Positions 32,767-41,324 of a stretch of 45,054 bases of DNA are shown here, piece after piece (position 1 is the first letter of the stretch; the number at the start of each line of letters is the position of its first letter). The DNA is taken from assembly GCA_002839765.1 (NCBI GenBank), contig PGYR01000004.1:1-45054 (forward strand). The letters are read 5' to 3'. The stretch comes from Ignavibacteriae bacterium HGW-Ignavibacteriae-4 (GTDB lineage Bacteria > Bacteroidota > Ignavibacteria > Kapaibacteriales > UBA2268). Made by a program: the position numbers and the translations under genes. The notes beneath the pieces were generated by a model. It ran no database searches. It had not been told where the DNA came from and saw only the letters and a program-made list of their open reading frames with translations.

Positions 32767-33810
32767 ATGAAAATTTACAATCGAATAATACTGCTAATAG
32801 CAGCTATCTCGCTATTAGCTTGTGGCAAAACTGAAGAAAAACCCGAAGAAAAAACTCAAGAAGTAAACGTATATACTCACAGACATTATGACACGGACAA
32901 GCTACTTTTCAAGCAGTTCGAAGATGAGACTGGAATAAAAGTCAATGTTATAAGTGCAAATGCTGATGAACTAATCACTAGAATGGAAAATGAAGGCGAA
33001 CAATCTCCTGCCGATGTACTAATCACAGTTGATGCTGGTCGTTTGCATAATGCCAAAGAAAAGGGATTGCTACAGCCTGTAGAATCTGAATTACTTAAAA
33101 AGAATGTACCTGCACATTTGAAAGATGATGATAATTATTGGTATGGAGTGACCAAAAGAGCAAGACTAATTGTTTATTCCAAAGAAAGAGTAAAAGATGG
33201 CGAGATAAAGGACTACTGGGATTTAACAAACAAAAAATACAAAGGAAAGGTCCTTGTTCGTGCTAGTAGCAATATATATAATCAATCTCTTCTTGCCTCA
33301 TTCATCGCACATTTCCCAGACAGCAACTATGCAGAGCAATGGGCATTAGGTATAGTGAACAATATGGCTCGTACACCAGCAGGTGGAGACAGAGATCAAG
33401 TAAAAGCAATCGCTGCTGGATTAGGCGATATAGCTATTGTAAATTCATATTATGTTGGCAAGATGATAGAATCTGACGACGCATCGGAACGAGACGCTGC
33501 TGCCACTGTATCAATACTGTACCCAAATCAAGAAGGTAGAGGAACACATATCAACGTATCGGGTGCAGGCGTTGCCAAATACAGTAAAAACAAAGAAAAT
33601 GCTATTAAATTCATTGAATTCCTGACTTCTAAGAAAGCACAGGGACTATTCTCCGAATCGAATTACGAATACCCTGTAAATCCCGAAGTAGAAGCGTCTA
33701 AGCTATTGAAATCATGGGGCAAATTTAAAGAAGATGAAATAAACTTATCTAAACTAGGTGAATACAATACGGAAGCTGTAAAGCTATTCAACAAAGTTGG
33801 TTGGAAGTAA
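32767..33810 (+). CDS. futA: FutA/IdiA-like iron(III) ABC substrate-binding lipoprotein
   Basis: The protein has 347 residues with a lipobox LLAC (Cys19) and a charged linker. The domain 'VNVYTHRHYDTDKLLFKQFEDETGIKVNVI' matches the FutA family (VnvYs.R.y.td..ly..Fe..TGikVn). 'EQSPADVLITVDAGRLHNAKEKGLLQPV', 'RARLIVYSKERV', 'NIYNQSLLASFIA' and 'YYVGKM' match the iron-tyrosine pattern of class C ferric-binding proteins. Usual partners are FutB permease and FutC ATPase, but neither is adjacent. It follows the lectin-like gene by 14 bases. The gene symbol reflects family resemblance. Confidence 0.85.
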   Translation: MKIYNRIILLIAAISLLACGKTEEKPEEKTQEVNVYTHRHYDTDKLLFKQFEDETGIKVNVISANADELITRMENEGEQSPADVLITVDAGRLHNAKEKGLLQPVESELLKKNVPAHLKDDDNYWYGVTKRARLIVYSKERVKDGEIKDYWDLTNKKYKGKVLVRASSNIYNQSLLASFIAHFPDSNYAEQWALGIVNNMARTPAGGDRDQVKAIAAGLGDIAIVNSYYVGKMIESDDASERDAAATVSILYPNQEGRGTHINVSGAGVAKYSKNKENAIKFIEFLTSKKAQGLFSESNYEYPVNPEVEASKLLKSWGKFKEDEINLSKLGEYNTEAVKLFNKVGWK

Positions 33811-33825
33811 TTCGTTAAAGTTATC

Positions 33826-33845
33826 TGAAAATAATTTCATTTTTT
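33826..33845 (+). terminator. Weak hairpin and T-run after the FutA-like gene
   Basis: TGAAA (33826-33830) pairs with TTTCA (33835-33839), followed by TTTTTT. The stem has only five AT-rich pairs, so it may be chance in such AT-rich sequence. Confidence 0.3.
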
Positions 33846-33924
33846 ATTTATTTTTCAATAAAGTATTTGCTAATTTCGTCTATTGAAATAGTAAATACTT
33901 TTTTATTATTATTTGAGGAAATAA

Positions 33925-34635
33925 ATGATAGATTATTCAGAAGAGCTAAGACCAATACAAGGGCTTAGCCAAAGTCAGGTACAAGCATCACAAGCCGCTT
34001 TCATGCAGAAAGTATATGGATGGATGGTAGGTGGATTGGGTCTTACGGGCTTATTGGCATACTACATCTTCGATAGTGGTATGTGGGTATCGTTGGCTCC
34101 TTACAATCTATTCATAGGTTTAGCAACTCTAGGACTTGTGTTTTTCTTATCATTTCGAATTGACAAAATCACAGCGACAACTGCATCTGGTATATTTATA
34201 GCTTATGCGGCACTCAATGGTGTATTTTTCTCATCTATATTCGCTTTTTATACAATGGGTGCTATTTATAATGCATTCTTCGTAAGTGCAGGAGCATTCG
34301 CAGCTCTAAGCGTTTATGGATTTACAACAAAGAAAGACTTATCAGCATTTGGTAAATTCCTGTTTATGGGAGTAGTCGGTATTATATTAGTAATGTTAAT
34401 TAACACATTTTTCATACAAAGTTCTTTGCTTGATATGGGAGTCTCTGTACTTGGGGTTCTTATTTTTGCAGGACTAACAGCTTACGACACACAAAGATTA
34501 AAAAACATGCACCACTATTATATGCAAAACAATGAGTTAGCTCAGAAAGGTGCTGTTATGGGAGCACTTGCTCTTTACTTAGATTTTATAAATATGTTCC
34601 TATTTATGCTTAGATTAGTAGGCGGTAGAGACTAA
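33925..34635 (+). CDS. Bax inhibitor-1 / YccA-family membrane protein
   Basis: The 236-residue protein has seven membrane helices after an N-terminal soluble stretch ('IQGLSQSQVQASQAAFMQKVYGWM'). 'VYGWMVGGLGLTGLLAYY', 'GIFIAYAALNGVFFSSIFAFY' and the C-terminal 'GALALYLDFINMFLFMLRLVGGRD' are the BI-1/YccA (UPF0005) signature. The family includes pH-sensitive calcium leak channels and FtsH-interacting YccA. ATG 33925 follows GAGGA. It is coupled to the acidic TPR gene by TAATG. Confidence 0.92.
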   Translation: MIDYSEELRPIQGLSQSQVQASQAAFMQKVYGWMVGGLGLTGLLAYYIFDSGMWVSLAPYNLFIGLATLGLVFFLSFRIDKITATTASGIFIAYAALNGVFFSSIFAFYTMGAIYNAFFVSAGAFAALSVYGFTTKKDLSAFGKFLFMGVVGIILVMLINTFFIQSSLLDMGVSVLGVLIFAGLTAYDTQRLKNMHHYYMQNNELAQKGAVMGALALYLDFINMFLFMLRLVGGRD

Positions 34636-35420
34636 TGCACGAGATTGACCCAGCTTTTCTAGTAGAAGCGGAAAAACTATTGCAAGAAGGAAAATCACGC
34701 GAAGCAGCGGTATTATGTACTCGGGGGTTAGCTAAATACCCCGAGTATTATACAGCTTATGCGGTGCTTATTCGTGCTTTGGACGAGATGGGTGACTATG
34801 AGCAAATGCAAGAAGTGTATGATAGTGCACCCAATGTGATAAAGTTCAATATTAAAAACGATAGATTAAAGAACACACCTAACGAGAGCTTAGCAGAAGA
34901 TCCAGAAGCTATAGTGCCAGATACTAAAGAAATAGCTACTGAAAAAGACATAGATGAAGACCAAGAGTTAGAAACTGTAACCCAAACAATAGAAGATGTA
35001 TCTGAAAATATAGAAGAAACAGAAGCCATTGAATTAATTGAATCTGATTTGGATGAAGTTACAGAAGGCGAGAGCGATGAAATAGAGCTAGTAGTAGAAG
35101 AAATTAGCGAAAAAGAAATCGAAGAATTAGATGATGTAGAAGAAATCAATCCAGACTTAGAGAAAGAAATACATCTAGCAATCAGAAATGATGTGCTAAG
35201 ACCAGAAGTAGTCTCTGACCTCACTAAGAGCGAAAAAGCAGAGCAAGAAGACATAGATATAAAAGAAACTCTTACACTTGCCAAAATATACGAGCAACAA
35301 GATGCATTCGAAGAAGCACTTATAATCTATAAGCAACTCCAAGAAATCACTGCAGACAAATCGAAATTTGCTGATAAAATCCTCGAATTGCAAACCCTAG
35401 TAGATGAAGATAAAAAATAA
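34635..35420 (+). CDS. Acidic TPR-like protein coupled to the BI-1 gene
   Basis: The protein has 261 residues and no signal peptide. The N-terminus (about 5-70) forms TPR-like helices ('EAEKLLQEGKSREAAVLCTRGLAKYPEYYTAYAVLIRALDEMGDYEQMQEVYD'). Residues 90-190 are strongly acidic and low in complexity (runs of Glu and Asp). The end (about 215-260) is another TPR-like pair ('LTLAKIYEQQDAFEEALIIYKQL'). This suggests two helical caps joined by a flexible acidic linker, perhaps a scaffold or membrane-side partner of the BI-1 protein. I do not know a named family. The start overlaps the BI-1 stop by one base. Confidence 0.65.
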   Translation: MHEIDPAFLVEAEKLLQEGKSREAAVLCTRGLAKYPEYYTAYAVLIRALDEMGDYEQMQEVYDSAPNVIKFNIKNDRLKNTPNESLAEDPEAIVPDTKEIATEKDIDEDQELETVTQTIEDVSENIEETEAIELIESDLDEVTEGESDEIELVVEEISEKEIEELDDVEEINPDLEKEIHLAIRNDVLRPEVVSDLTKSEKAEQEDIDIKETLTLAKIYEQQDAFEEALIIYKQLQEITADKSKFADKILELQTLVDEDKK

Positions 35421-35527
35421 GTCCACATTATTTTTTTCATCTTCAAATCATAATATTCAATTAAAATTATTTTCACTTTAATTCGTGTAATGCACGTTAC
35501 AAAAAATCACTAGCGGTAAGGCACTAA

Positions 35528-36937
35528 TTGAAAGAAGTAAAAGCGAAAGAAAATCGAGCCAAATTCACATCTGGCGATGTAGGTAAACAATTATTATTCG
35601 GAGCTATACCTATGACAATAGGAATAGGTGCCGCCATCGGTTTCAACTTCGTGGATACTGTATTCATTGCAAAGTTAGGTGTCAAACAACTCGCCGCTAT
35701 TACTTATACATTCCCTATGGTATTCGTAGTTATAGGTATAGCAATGGGTTTGGGTATAGGAGCTACTGCTGTTATTTCCAAAGCCATTGGAGAAGGAGAT
35801 GATCATAGAGTAAAGCGATTAGCAACAGATTCTATAATACTAGCACTGATAGTAACAGCAATTACAATTATAGTTGGTATAATCTTTCTAGACCCACTTT
35901 TCAAGTCCATGGGGGCTGATGAATCTACTATGGTATATATACGAGAGTATATGTATATATGGTTACCAGGGACGATTTTCCTAATAGTACCTATGGTCGG
36001 GAACTACACTATTCGTGCCACAGGAGATATTAAGACTCCAAGCTATATAATGCTCGTCGCAGTAGGTATAAACATAATATTAGACCCAATCTTTATCTTT
36101 GGATTAGGGCCAATCCCAGCTATGGGAATACAAGGTGCTGCTATAGCTACTTTGATTGGTAGATTAGTTACATTGGTCGTAGCATTTAGATTGCTGTATT
36201 ATAAATACGACATGATTACTTTCGAATTACCATCTTTCAAAGAAATGATGGATTCTTGGAAAGAGATACTCCACGTTGGTTTGCCAACTGCAGCTAGCAA
36301 CGTAATACTTCCTGCTGGTTTCGGTATAATCATCGACTTCACATCTGACTATGGCGAGGCGGCAGTAGCCGCTCTAGGGGCTGCATCTCGTATTGAATCA
36401 CTTGTACTTACAGTTTTTATGGCTACTGCAGCTGTACTAAGCCCTTTTATAGGTCAGAACTGGGGAGCATTGAAATTCGACAGAATAGACAAGGCATTCA
36501 AAATTGCTTTTACTTTCTGTTTCGTTTGGGGTGCTGCTATGATAGGCTTTTTCGAGTTATTCAAAGAGCCAATATCATGGTTTGTCAAATCTGATCCTGA
36601 TGTAGTAGAAGTTATGGTGCTATACTTGAGTATTACTCCATTTGCTATGGCATTCAGAGGAATACTTATGATATGTACTACCTCATTGAATGTACTGAAA
36701 AGACCACTAGAATCCGCAGCTTTGACCATCGGCTATATGTTCATATTCTTTGTACCGTTGGCATATTTTGGTTCTAAGTACTATGGACTACTTGGTATCT
36801 TCTGGTCACTAGTAATCGGAGCTGTTACTACTGCTATCATTGGGTATTACACTCTAAAACACAGATACGCTCAAATAAAAGTCAAGGGTGAACTTTTAAT
36901 AGAGGAACGAGATGTGGAAGTAGCGATAGTGGAATAG
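35528..36937 (+). CDS. MATE family efflux transporter
   Basis: The protein has 469 residues with twelve hydrophobic helices in two six-helix halves. The start is TTG 35528, as a TAA lies immediately upstream in frame and the first ATG (codon 29) would cut into helix 1. Typical features are 'LLFGAIPMTIGIGAAIGFNFVDTVFIAKLGVKQLAAITYTFPM' (helix 1 and linker), 'GATAVISKAIGEGD', 'TIRATGDIKTP' and 'VLSPFIGQNWGALKFDR'. MATE proteins export drugs or metabolites with sodium or proton antiport; the substrate here is unknown. It stands alone. Confidence 0.92.
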   Translation: MKEVKAKENRAKFTSGDVGKQLLFGAIPMTIGIGAAIGFNFVDTVFIAKLGVKQLAAITYTFPMVFVVIGIAMGLGIGATAVISKAIGEGDDHRVKRLATDSIILALIVTAITIIVGIIFLDPLFKSMGADESTMVYIREYMYIWLPGTIFLIVPMVGNYTIRATGDIKTPSYIMLVAVGINIILDPIFIFGLGPIPAMGIQGAAIATLIGRLVTLVVAFRLLYYKYDMITFELPSFKEMMDSWKEILHVGLPTAASNVILPAGFGIIIDFTSDYGEAAVAALGAASRIESLVLTVFMATAAVLSPFIGQNWGALKFDRIDKAFKIAFTFCFVWGAAMIGFFELFKEPISWFVKSDPDVVEVMVLYLSITPFAMAFRGILMICTTSLNVLKRPLESAALTIGYMFIFFVPLAYFGSKYYGLLGIFWSLVIGAVTTAIIGYYTLKHRYAQIKVKGELLIEERDVEVAIVE

Positions 36938-36943
36938 AGCCCA

Positions 36944-36993
36944 GTCATTCCAAGCGTAGCGGATGTGCTAAGTGGAAACGAAGCAAAGAATCC
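36944..36993. repeat. Possible degenerate dispersed repeat (GTCATTCCAAGCGTAGC type)
   Basis: The bases beginning AGTCATTCCAAGCGTAGC and later GAAACGAAGCAAAGAATCC resemble the common intergenic 'GTCATTCc.a.CG.AG.....GAATC' repeats of many FCB genomes. This single copy cannot be verified here. It fills most of the gap between the MATE gene and the convergent beta-barrel gene. Confidence 0.3.
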
Positions 36994-37005
36994 AAGTGAC
37001 ATCAT

Positions 37006-38118
37006 TTATTCTATTATATCTACCATTTTTGAATAAAACGAGTAAGCTATCGATAGATTAATAGAGTTCCCCTTGAATATATCATTCCTAACATCAGTTA
37101 CGAAAAGTCTTAATCGAAGGCTCTGGTGATTAGATTGATTAGCACCACCAAATATAAGATCAGGAATTAGATTAACAGTTGTACTCAAGTTAAAATCATA
37201 ACATAAACCATATAAGTAATTAAAGTTTGTTATGTGTATTCCTTCTAGTTCTTTTGCACTTTTAGAAGCGCCAATTTCGTGAACCCCCAGACCAAAAAAA
37301 GGAGTTATTCGATGGTTGCTATTTTCAAATATTGGGTACCCTAAACTAATATCACCAATAGCAAGATTGACTCCCATTCCCGATTCCCATTTTTTTTCGT
37401 AAGTAAATGGTTTTCTGACATCACCATATATAAGGGAAGCCTCGAAAAACATAATAAAGTCTCGATAGCCTAAGTCAAATCCATAGGTTAAGCCATAGCT
37501 TTCAGTTATAAATTCATTCATGGTTCCAGTATTAAAACTAGTAACGAGACCAATATTCCCCCCAAACATCCAATTTGCATTCTTAACCATAGGCAATTCA
37601 AATGGTTTATATTCATTAAGTTTTGTTGCATATTCTGCCTCCCACCTTAATAGAACGTCACTTTTATTTCCATAATCCGAGTCTTTCTGGAAACGCTGTA
37701 TTTCCATAGACCCCTTTTCAAAAAATGCAATATGCTTTTTCCCCATATTGTAGAAATTAAAGGACTGATTTAGTTCTTTTTCTAACTGTCTTCGGTAATA
37801 TTCACGTATATCAAATAGTACCTGGAAATATCTAAGAGCTATGCTAGTTCTATTGATATCAGAAGCCCAAGCCTCACTTTTGTTAAAGTAATTGCTTGTC
37901 TTTATATATGTGAAAGTGGTGTCATTTCTTGAATATTCATCTTGGTGATATTCTAACAAATAATTGATTTGTCCAGTGACTTCATCGCTTTCTTTGGGCT
38001 CACCTTGGAAATCATACCATGTTAATGGCCCATCTTCATAATTTCTTTCGTCTAATAAATCGGCATATATAGAAACAGGAACTAGTGATAGTAGTAGCAA
38101 CAAAAGTAGTAATTTCAT
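37006..38118 (-). CDS. Secreted DUF922-like domain joined to an outer-membrane barrel-like domain
   Basis: The protein has 370 residues and a signal peptide (about 1-19). The first half, 'GPLTWYDFQGEPKESDEV', then 'LRYFQVLFDIREYYRRQLEKELNQ', follows the DUF922 pattern (L.W.DF.G.P and HE..HFdi...yaR.l) but lacks the histidine motif: the expected HE..H reads RYFQVLF. The second half (about 195-370) alternates polar and hydrophobic residues in strands ('GLTYGFDLGYRDFIMFFEASLIYGDVRKPF', 'GMGVNLAIGDISLGYPIF', 'NSINLSIAYSFYSKM'), as in outer-membrane beta-barrels. It may be an outer-membrane protein with a non-enzymatic globular head. Role unknown. Confidence 0.6.
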   Translation of the reverse strand: MKLLLLLLLLSLVPVSIYADLLDERNYEDGPLTWYDFQGEPKESDEVTGQINYLLEYHQDEYSRNDTTFTYIKTSNYFNKSEAWASDINRTSIALRYFQVLFDIREYYRRQLEKELNQSFNFYNMGKKHIAFFEKGSMEIQRFQKDSDYGNKSDVLLRWEAEYATKLNEYKPFELPMVKNANWMFGGNIGLVTSFNTGTMNEFITESYGLTYGFDLGYRDFIMFFEASLIYGDVRKPFTYEKKWESGMGVNLAIGDISLGYPIFENSNHRITPFFGLGVHEIGASKSAKELEGIHITNFNYLYGLCYDFNLSTTVNLIPDLIFGGANQSNHQSLRLRLFVTDVRNDIFKGNSINLSIAYSFYSKMVDIIE

Positions 38119-38335
38119 TTTCTTGTGTTTTGTATTTTAGATTAACTATAAATATAAGAAATTCCTGTTTTCTGAACAATTAAAAGAATGCTATATCTGC
38201 ATAAACAAGAGGTGGGACTTGAAGGGGAGTTCAGTTTCGCCAAGACTCTTTATTTCGACTTCGCTATATACAACCACACATTCTGTTCGTCTAGATTGAC
38301 GTGTTAATAAGGACATTGGAGAATTTGTATTTATA

Positions 38336-39454
38336 TTACTTTATCTCGAAATCATCTATTACTTTCATATCTATGTCTTTGACAGTGAACTTTATTCTTT
38401 CTGAGTTTACATTCACTATAGCGTGGTGGTATTTTTTAGCTTGTTCTACTGTGTAGCTTGCCTTTGTCGGCGTAGCAAGTCCGGAACCACCTCCACCAAT
38501 TACCATGTGGTGAATGCCATTCACTAGATTGTGTTGGTAGTAATGTGAGTGTCCAGTGAGTATTAGTTGCACTCCCTGCTTTTCGAATATTTTTTCAGTC
38601 ATTAGTTTCATAGCTTTGTTTTCGCCGTGTGCACCAGAGCTATAGGCAGGTATGTGAAACACAACTATTTTCCATTTCTTATCAGTGTGCTTCAATTGCT
38701 CTTCTGCGAATTTCCATTGCTGACTATTAGATCCAACTGCAACTTCTGTGTTCAATATCAGAAATAGAGCATCGCCTCTCTCGAAGGAGTAGTAGGGTCT
38801 TGGTTCTTGGCTGATAGAAGTTGACTGAGTGAATGCTTCAGTGTTATCATTCCACCCTTCATGATTTCCGGGTGCATTGTAGAAAGGATATTGAGTGAAC
38901 ACCGTCTGTGCTTCTGTAACGAAAAATTCATCTATCCAGTAATTGTATTCTTTTTTATAGGCCAAATCTCCGTTGAAAACCATAAAATCCGGGTTCTCAG
39001 TTCCCATATTCGTGATGACTTTTCTCCAAAACTTAGTGCCTGAGCGGTTATCACCCATATTTGCGAATGTGAATTCACCCTCTTTATTCGGTATTCTGAA
39101 TTTGAATTTCTCTTTATTATCTATCCAATATTCGTATTCAGTACCATATTCTAGGTTATCTAGTAATATTCTATGGACATAAGTATTACCTCCGAAGCTA
39201 GTTTTACGGTAGAACTTTGTACTTGAAGTCATATCTTGATAGGTTTCGTCATCTTTTATTCTGTAATTAACTATGATATCCTTAGTATTGTCAGACTCAA
39301 CTAAAACATAAAGTTGATTAGCATCTAATCCTTGTAACCAAGGTTTGTTTATCTCCTTACTAATAAGGTTGTAAGTGGGTAGGGCTGCTATCATCAGCAC
39401 TAAAGCACTATATATTATGCACTTATGCAGGGAACTATTTTTTGTTTTTTTCAT
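38336..39454 (-). CDS. Secreted calcineurin-like metallophosphoesterase (purple acid phosphatase-like)
   Basis: The protein has 372 residues and an N-terminal hydrophobic segment (about 12-30, signal or anchor). A fibronectin-like domain (about 40-120, ending 'YEYWIDNKEKFKFRIP') precedes the metallophosphoesterase fold. Metal-site motifs are 'MGDNRSG', 'NGDLAYKK', 'GNHEGW', 'VVFHIPAYSSG' and 'GHSHYYQHN'. The FN3-then-phosphatase layout resembles purple acid phosphatases. It probably hydrolyses phosphate esters in the periplasm or at the surface; no phosphate-transport genes are adjacent. ATG 39454 is chosen as the first start before the hydrophobic segment. Confidence 0.88.
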   Translation of the reverse strand: MKKTKNSSLHKCIIYSALVLMIAALPTYNLISKEINKPWLQGLDANQLYVLVESDNTKDIIVNYRIKDDETYQDMTSSTKFYRKTSFGGNTYVHRILLDNLEYGTEYEYWIDNKEKFKFRIPNKEGEFTFANMGDNRSGTKFWRKVITNMGTENPDFMVFNGDLAYKKEYNYWIDEFFVTEAQTVFTQYPFYNAPGNHEGWNDNTEAFTQSTSISQEPRPYYSFERGDALFLILNTEVAVGSNSQQWKFAEEQLKHTDKKWKIVVFHIPAYSSGAHGENKAMKLMTEKIFEKQGVQLILTGHSHYYQHNLVNGIHHMVIGGGGSGLATPTKASYTVEQAKKYHHAIVNVNSERIKFTVKDIDMKVIDDFEIK

Positions 39455-39580
39455 TGCTTTTACTTAAATTGATTCTAATAACTGGGTAGAAATACATATT
39501 GTTTTTTGAACAATATTAACTCCCAATAATATAAGACTTATCACAAAATTCCTAATAATTCTATTCAAATAAGGAGAAAA

Positions 39581-41254
39581 ATGAGAATTTTCAACACCAT
39601 AGTACTAACAGTATTTTTATTATCATTTATATCTTGCTCTTCGGAGGAAGAAATGGAAGAATTCAATAATCAAGACGAGAATATGGAAAAAATAGTAGAT
39701 AGAATTAAGGCTTACAGTCCAACCAAAATTTCGGCTGATGTTTCAAACCTTACCTCTAATCAAAAGAAAGTAATAGAGTTATTAGTAAAAGCAGGGCAAG
39801 TATCTGACGATATATTTTGGATACAAAACACACCAGATGCAATTAGCATCAGAGATTCACTTAAAAACAGTGACTCCAAATCGGCTAAAATATACCTAGA
39901 CTACGTGAATATAAACTACGGTCCCTATGATGAGATCTATGGTAGTGAGAGATTCGTAGGAGATGGACCAAGTTTAAGACCAGATGGTGGGAATTTCTAT
40001 CCAACTGATATGACTAAAAGTGATTTTGAAAAGTATGTTGCGGAAAACCCTACTATAAAAGATGAATTTACTAGTCTATATACTGTAATCCAAAAAGATG
40101 GTAATGGCTACAAGGCTGTACCTTTCCACGAAGCCTACGCTGATAAAGTAGAACAATTAGCTAAATACCTAGAACAAGCAGCTAGTTATACTGATAATCC
40201 TTCATTAAAAAACTATCTTATCTTAAGAGCGAAAGCTGTTAGAACTGATGAGTATTACGAAAGTGATATGGCTTGGATGGATTTGAATGGTAATGATATA
40301 GATGTGGTTATAGGTCCAATCGAGTCTTATGCAGATAATCTATTAGGATATAAAACAGCTTACGAATCGATTGTAATGGTAAAAGATAAGAAAGCTTCGG
40401 AAGAATTGGCAATGTTTGAAAAGAACATTGATAATTTTGAAGCAAGATTACCTTACGATAAGAAATACATTAGAGAGACTGCTGGTAAAGGAACAAAACT
40501 ACAAGTAGTGAACGTAGCATATTTCGGTGGTCACGGTCAGCAAGGGACTAAGACAATAGCTGCTTCGCTTCCAAATGATCCAAGAGTTCACCAAGCAAAA
40601 GGTGCTAAGAAGTCGATGTTCAAGAATATGATGGAAGCAAAATTCGACCAAATTGTTCGCCCTATTGGTAATATCATACTAGAACCCAAATTGAGAAAGT
40701 ACATAGATAAAGAAGCATTCACTAGTTTCGTAACTCTTCACGAAGTATCACACACATTGGGTCGTGGCTATGTGTATGGCAAGAATGATGTGACAGTAGC
40801 TTCTATGCTAAAGGAAAAATATTCATTCTTAGAAGAATGCAAGGCAGACATAGTTGGCCTATGGAATATCTCAATAATGAGAGATTTGGGACTTATAGAT
40901 GATAATTATGTGCTGAGAGCGAAAGCAACTTATGTTGCGGGGCTATACAGATCTATCCGATTTGGAGACGAAAAAGCTCATGGTAAAGGTAATTTGATTC
41001 AGTTGAATTATTTAATGGACAAAGGAGCAATAGTAACTAACGAAGATGGGACTTTAGGAATAAATGATGAGCTTTTTTTCGAAATAGTAGGCGAACTCGC
41101 TGGTAAAGTACTAACTATACAAGCTGAAGGTAATTACGATGCGGCTGTTAATCTTGAAAAAGATTATGGCAATGTAACTGAAAGAATAGAATTGAACATT
41201 GAAAAACTAAAATCTATACCTAGAGATTTGGATACAACTTACGATTTCAAATAA
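39581..41254 (+). CDS. Lipoprotein of the M49 (dipeptidyl peptidase III-like) family
   Basis: The protein has 557 residues with a short lipoprotein signal (lipobox FISC, Cys19) and an acidic stretch after it. HEVSH at 387-391 gives zinc ligands H387 and H391 and Glu388; classical DPP III has the longer HExxxH. EECKAD at 418-423 matches the M49 third-ligand motif EECRAD. 'YFGGHGQQGTKTIAASLPND' and 'LDYVNINYGPYDEIYGSE' are further family-like parts. DPP III releases N-terminal dipeptides; these shorter HExxH relatives are often annotated as Zn-dependent hydrolases or NUDIX-associated proteins. A strong AAGGAG lies before the ATG. It is probably attached to a membrane in the periplasm or on the surface. 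Confidence 0.85.
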   Translation: MRIFNTIVLTVFLLSFISCSSEEEMEEFNNQDENMEKIVDRIKAYSPTKISADVSNLTSNQKKVIELLVKAGQVSDDIFWIQNTPDAISIRDSLKNSDSKSAKIYLDYVNINYGPYDEIYGSERFVGDGPSLRPDGGNFYPTDMTKSDFEKYVAENPTIKDEFTSLYTVIQKDGNGYKAVPFHEAYADKVEQLAKYLEQAASYTDNPSLKNYLILRAKAVRTDEYYESDMAWMDLNGNDIDVVIGPIESYADNLLGYKTAYESIVMVKDKKASEELAMFEKNIDNFEARLPYDKKYIRETAGKGTKLQVVNVAYFGGHGQQGTKTIAASLPNDPRVHQAKGAKKSMFKNMMEAKFDQIVRPIGNIILEPKLRKYIDKEAFTSFVTLHEVSHTLGRGYVYGKNDVTVASMLKEKYSFLEECKADIVGLWNISIMRDLGLIDDNYVLRAKATYVAGLYRSIRFGDEKAHGKGNLIQLNYLMDKGAIVTNEDGTLGINDELFFEIVGELAGKVLTIQAEGNYDAAVNLEKDYGNVTERIELNIEKLKSIPRDLDTTYDFK

Positions 41255-41324
41255 AAGATAGAAGTAAATCGTTTCGGAAAATTAAGAATCCCCAAAATAT
41301 GATAAAGACAAAATGGAGACTATA

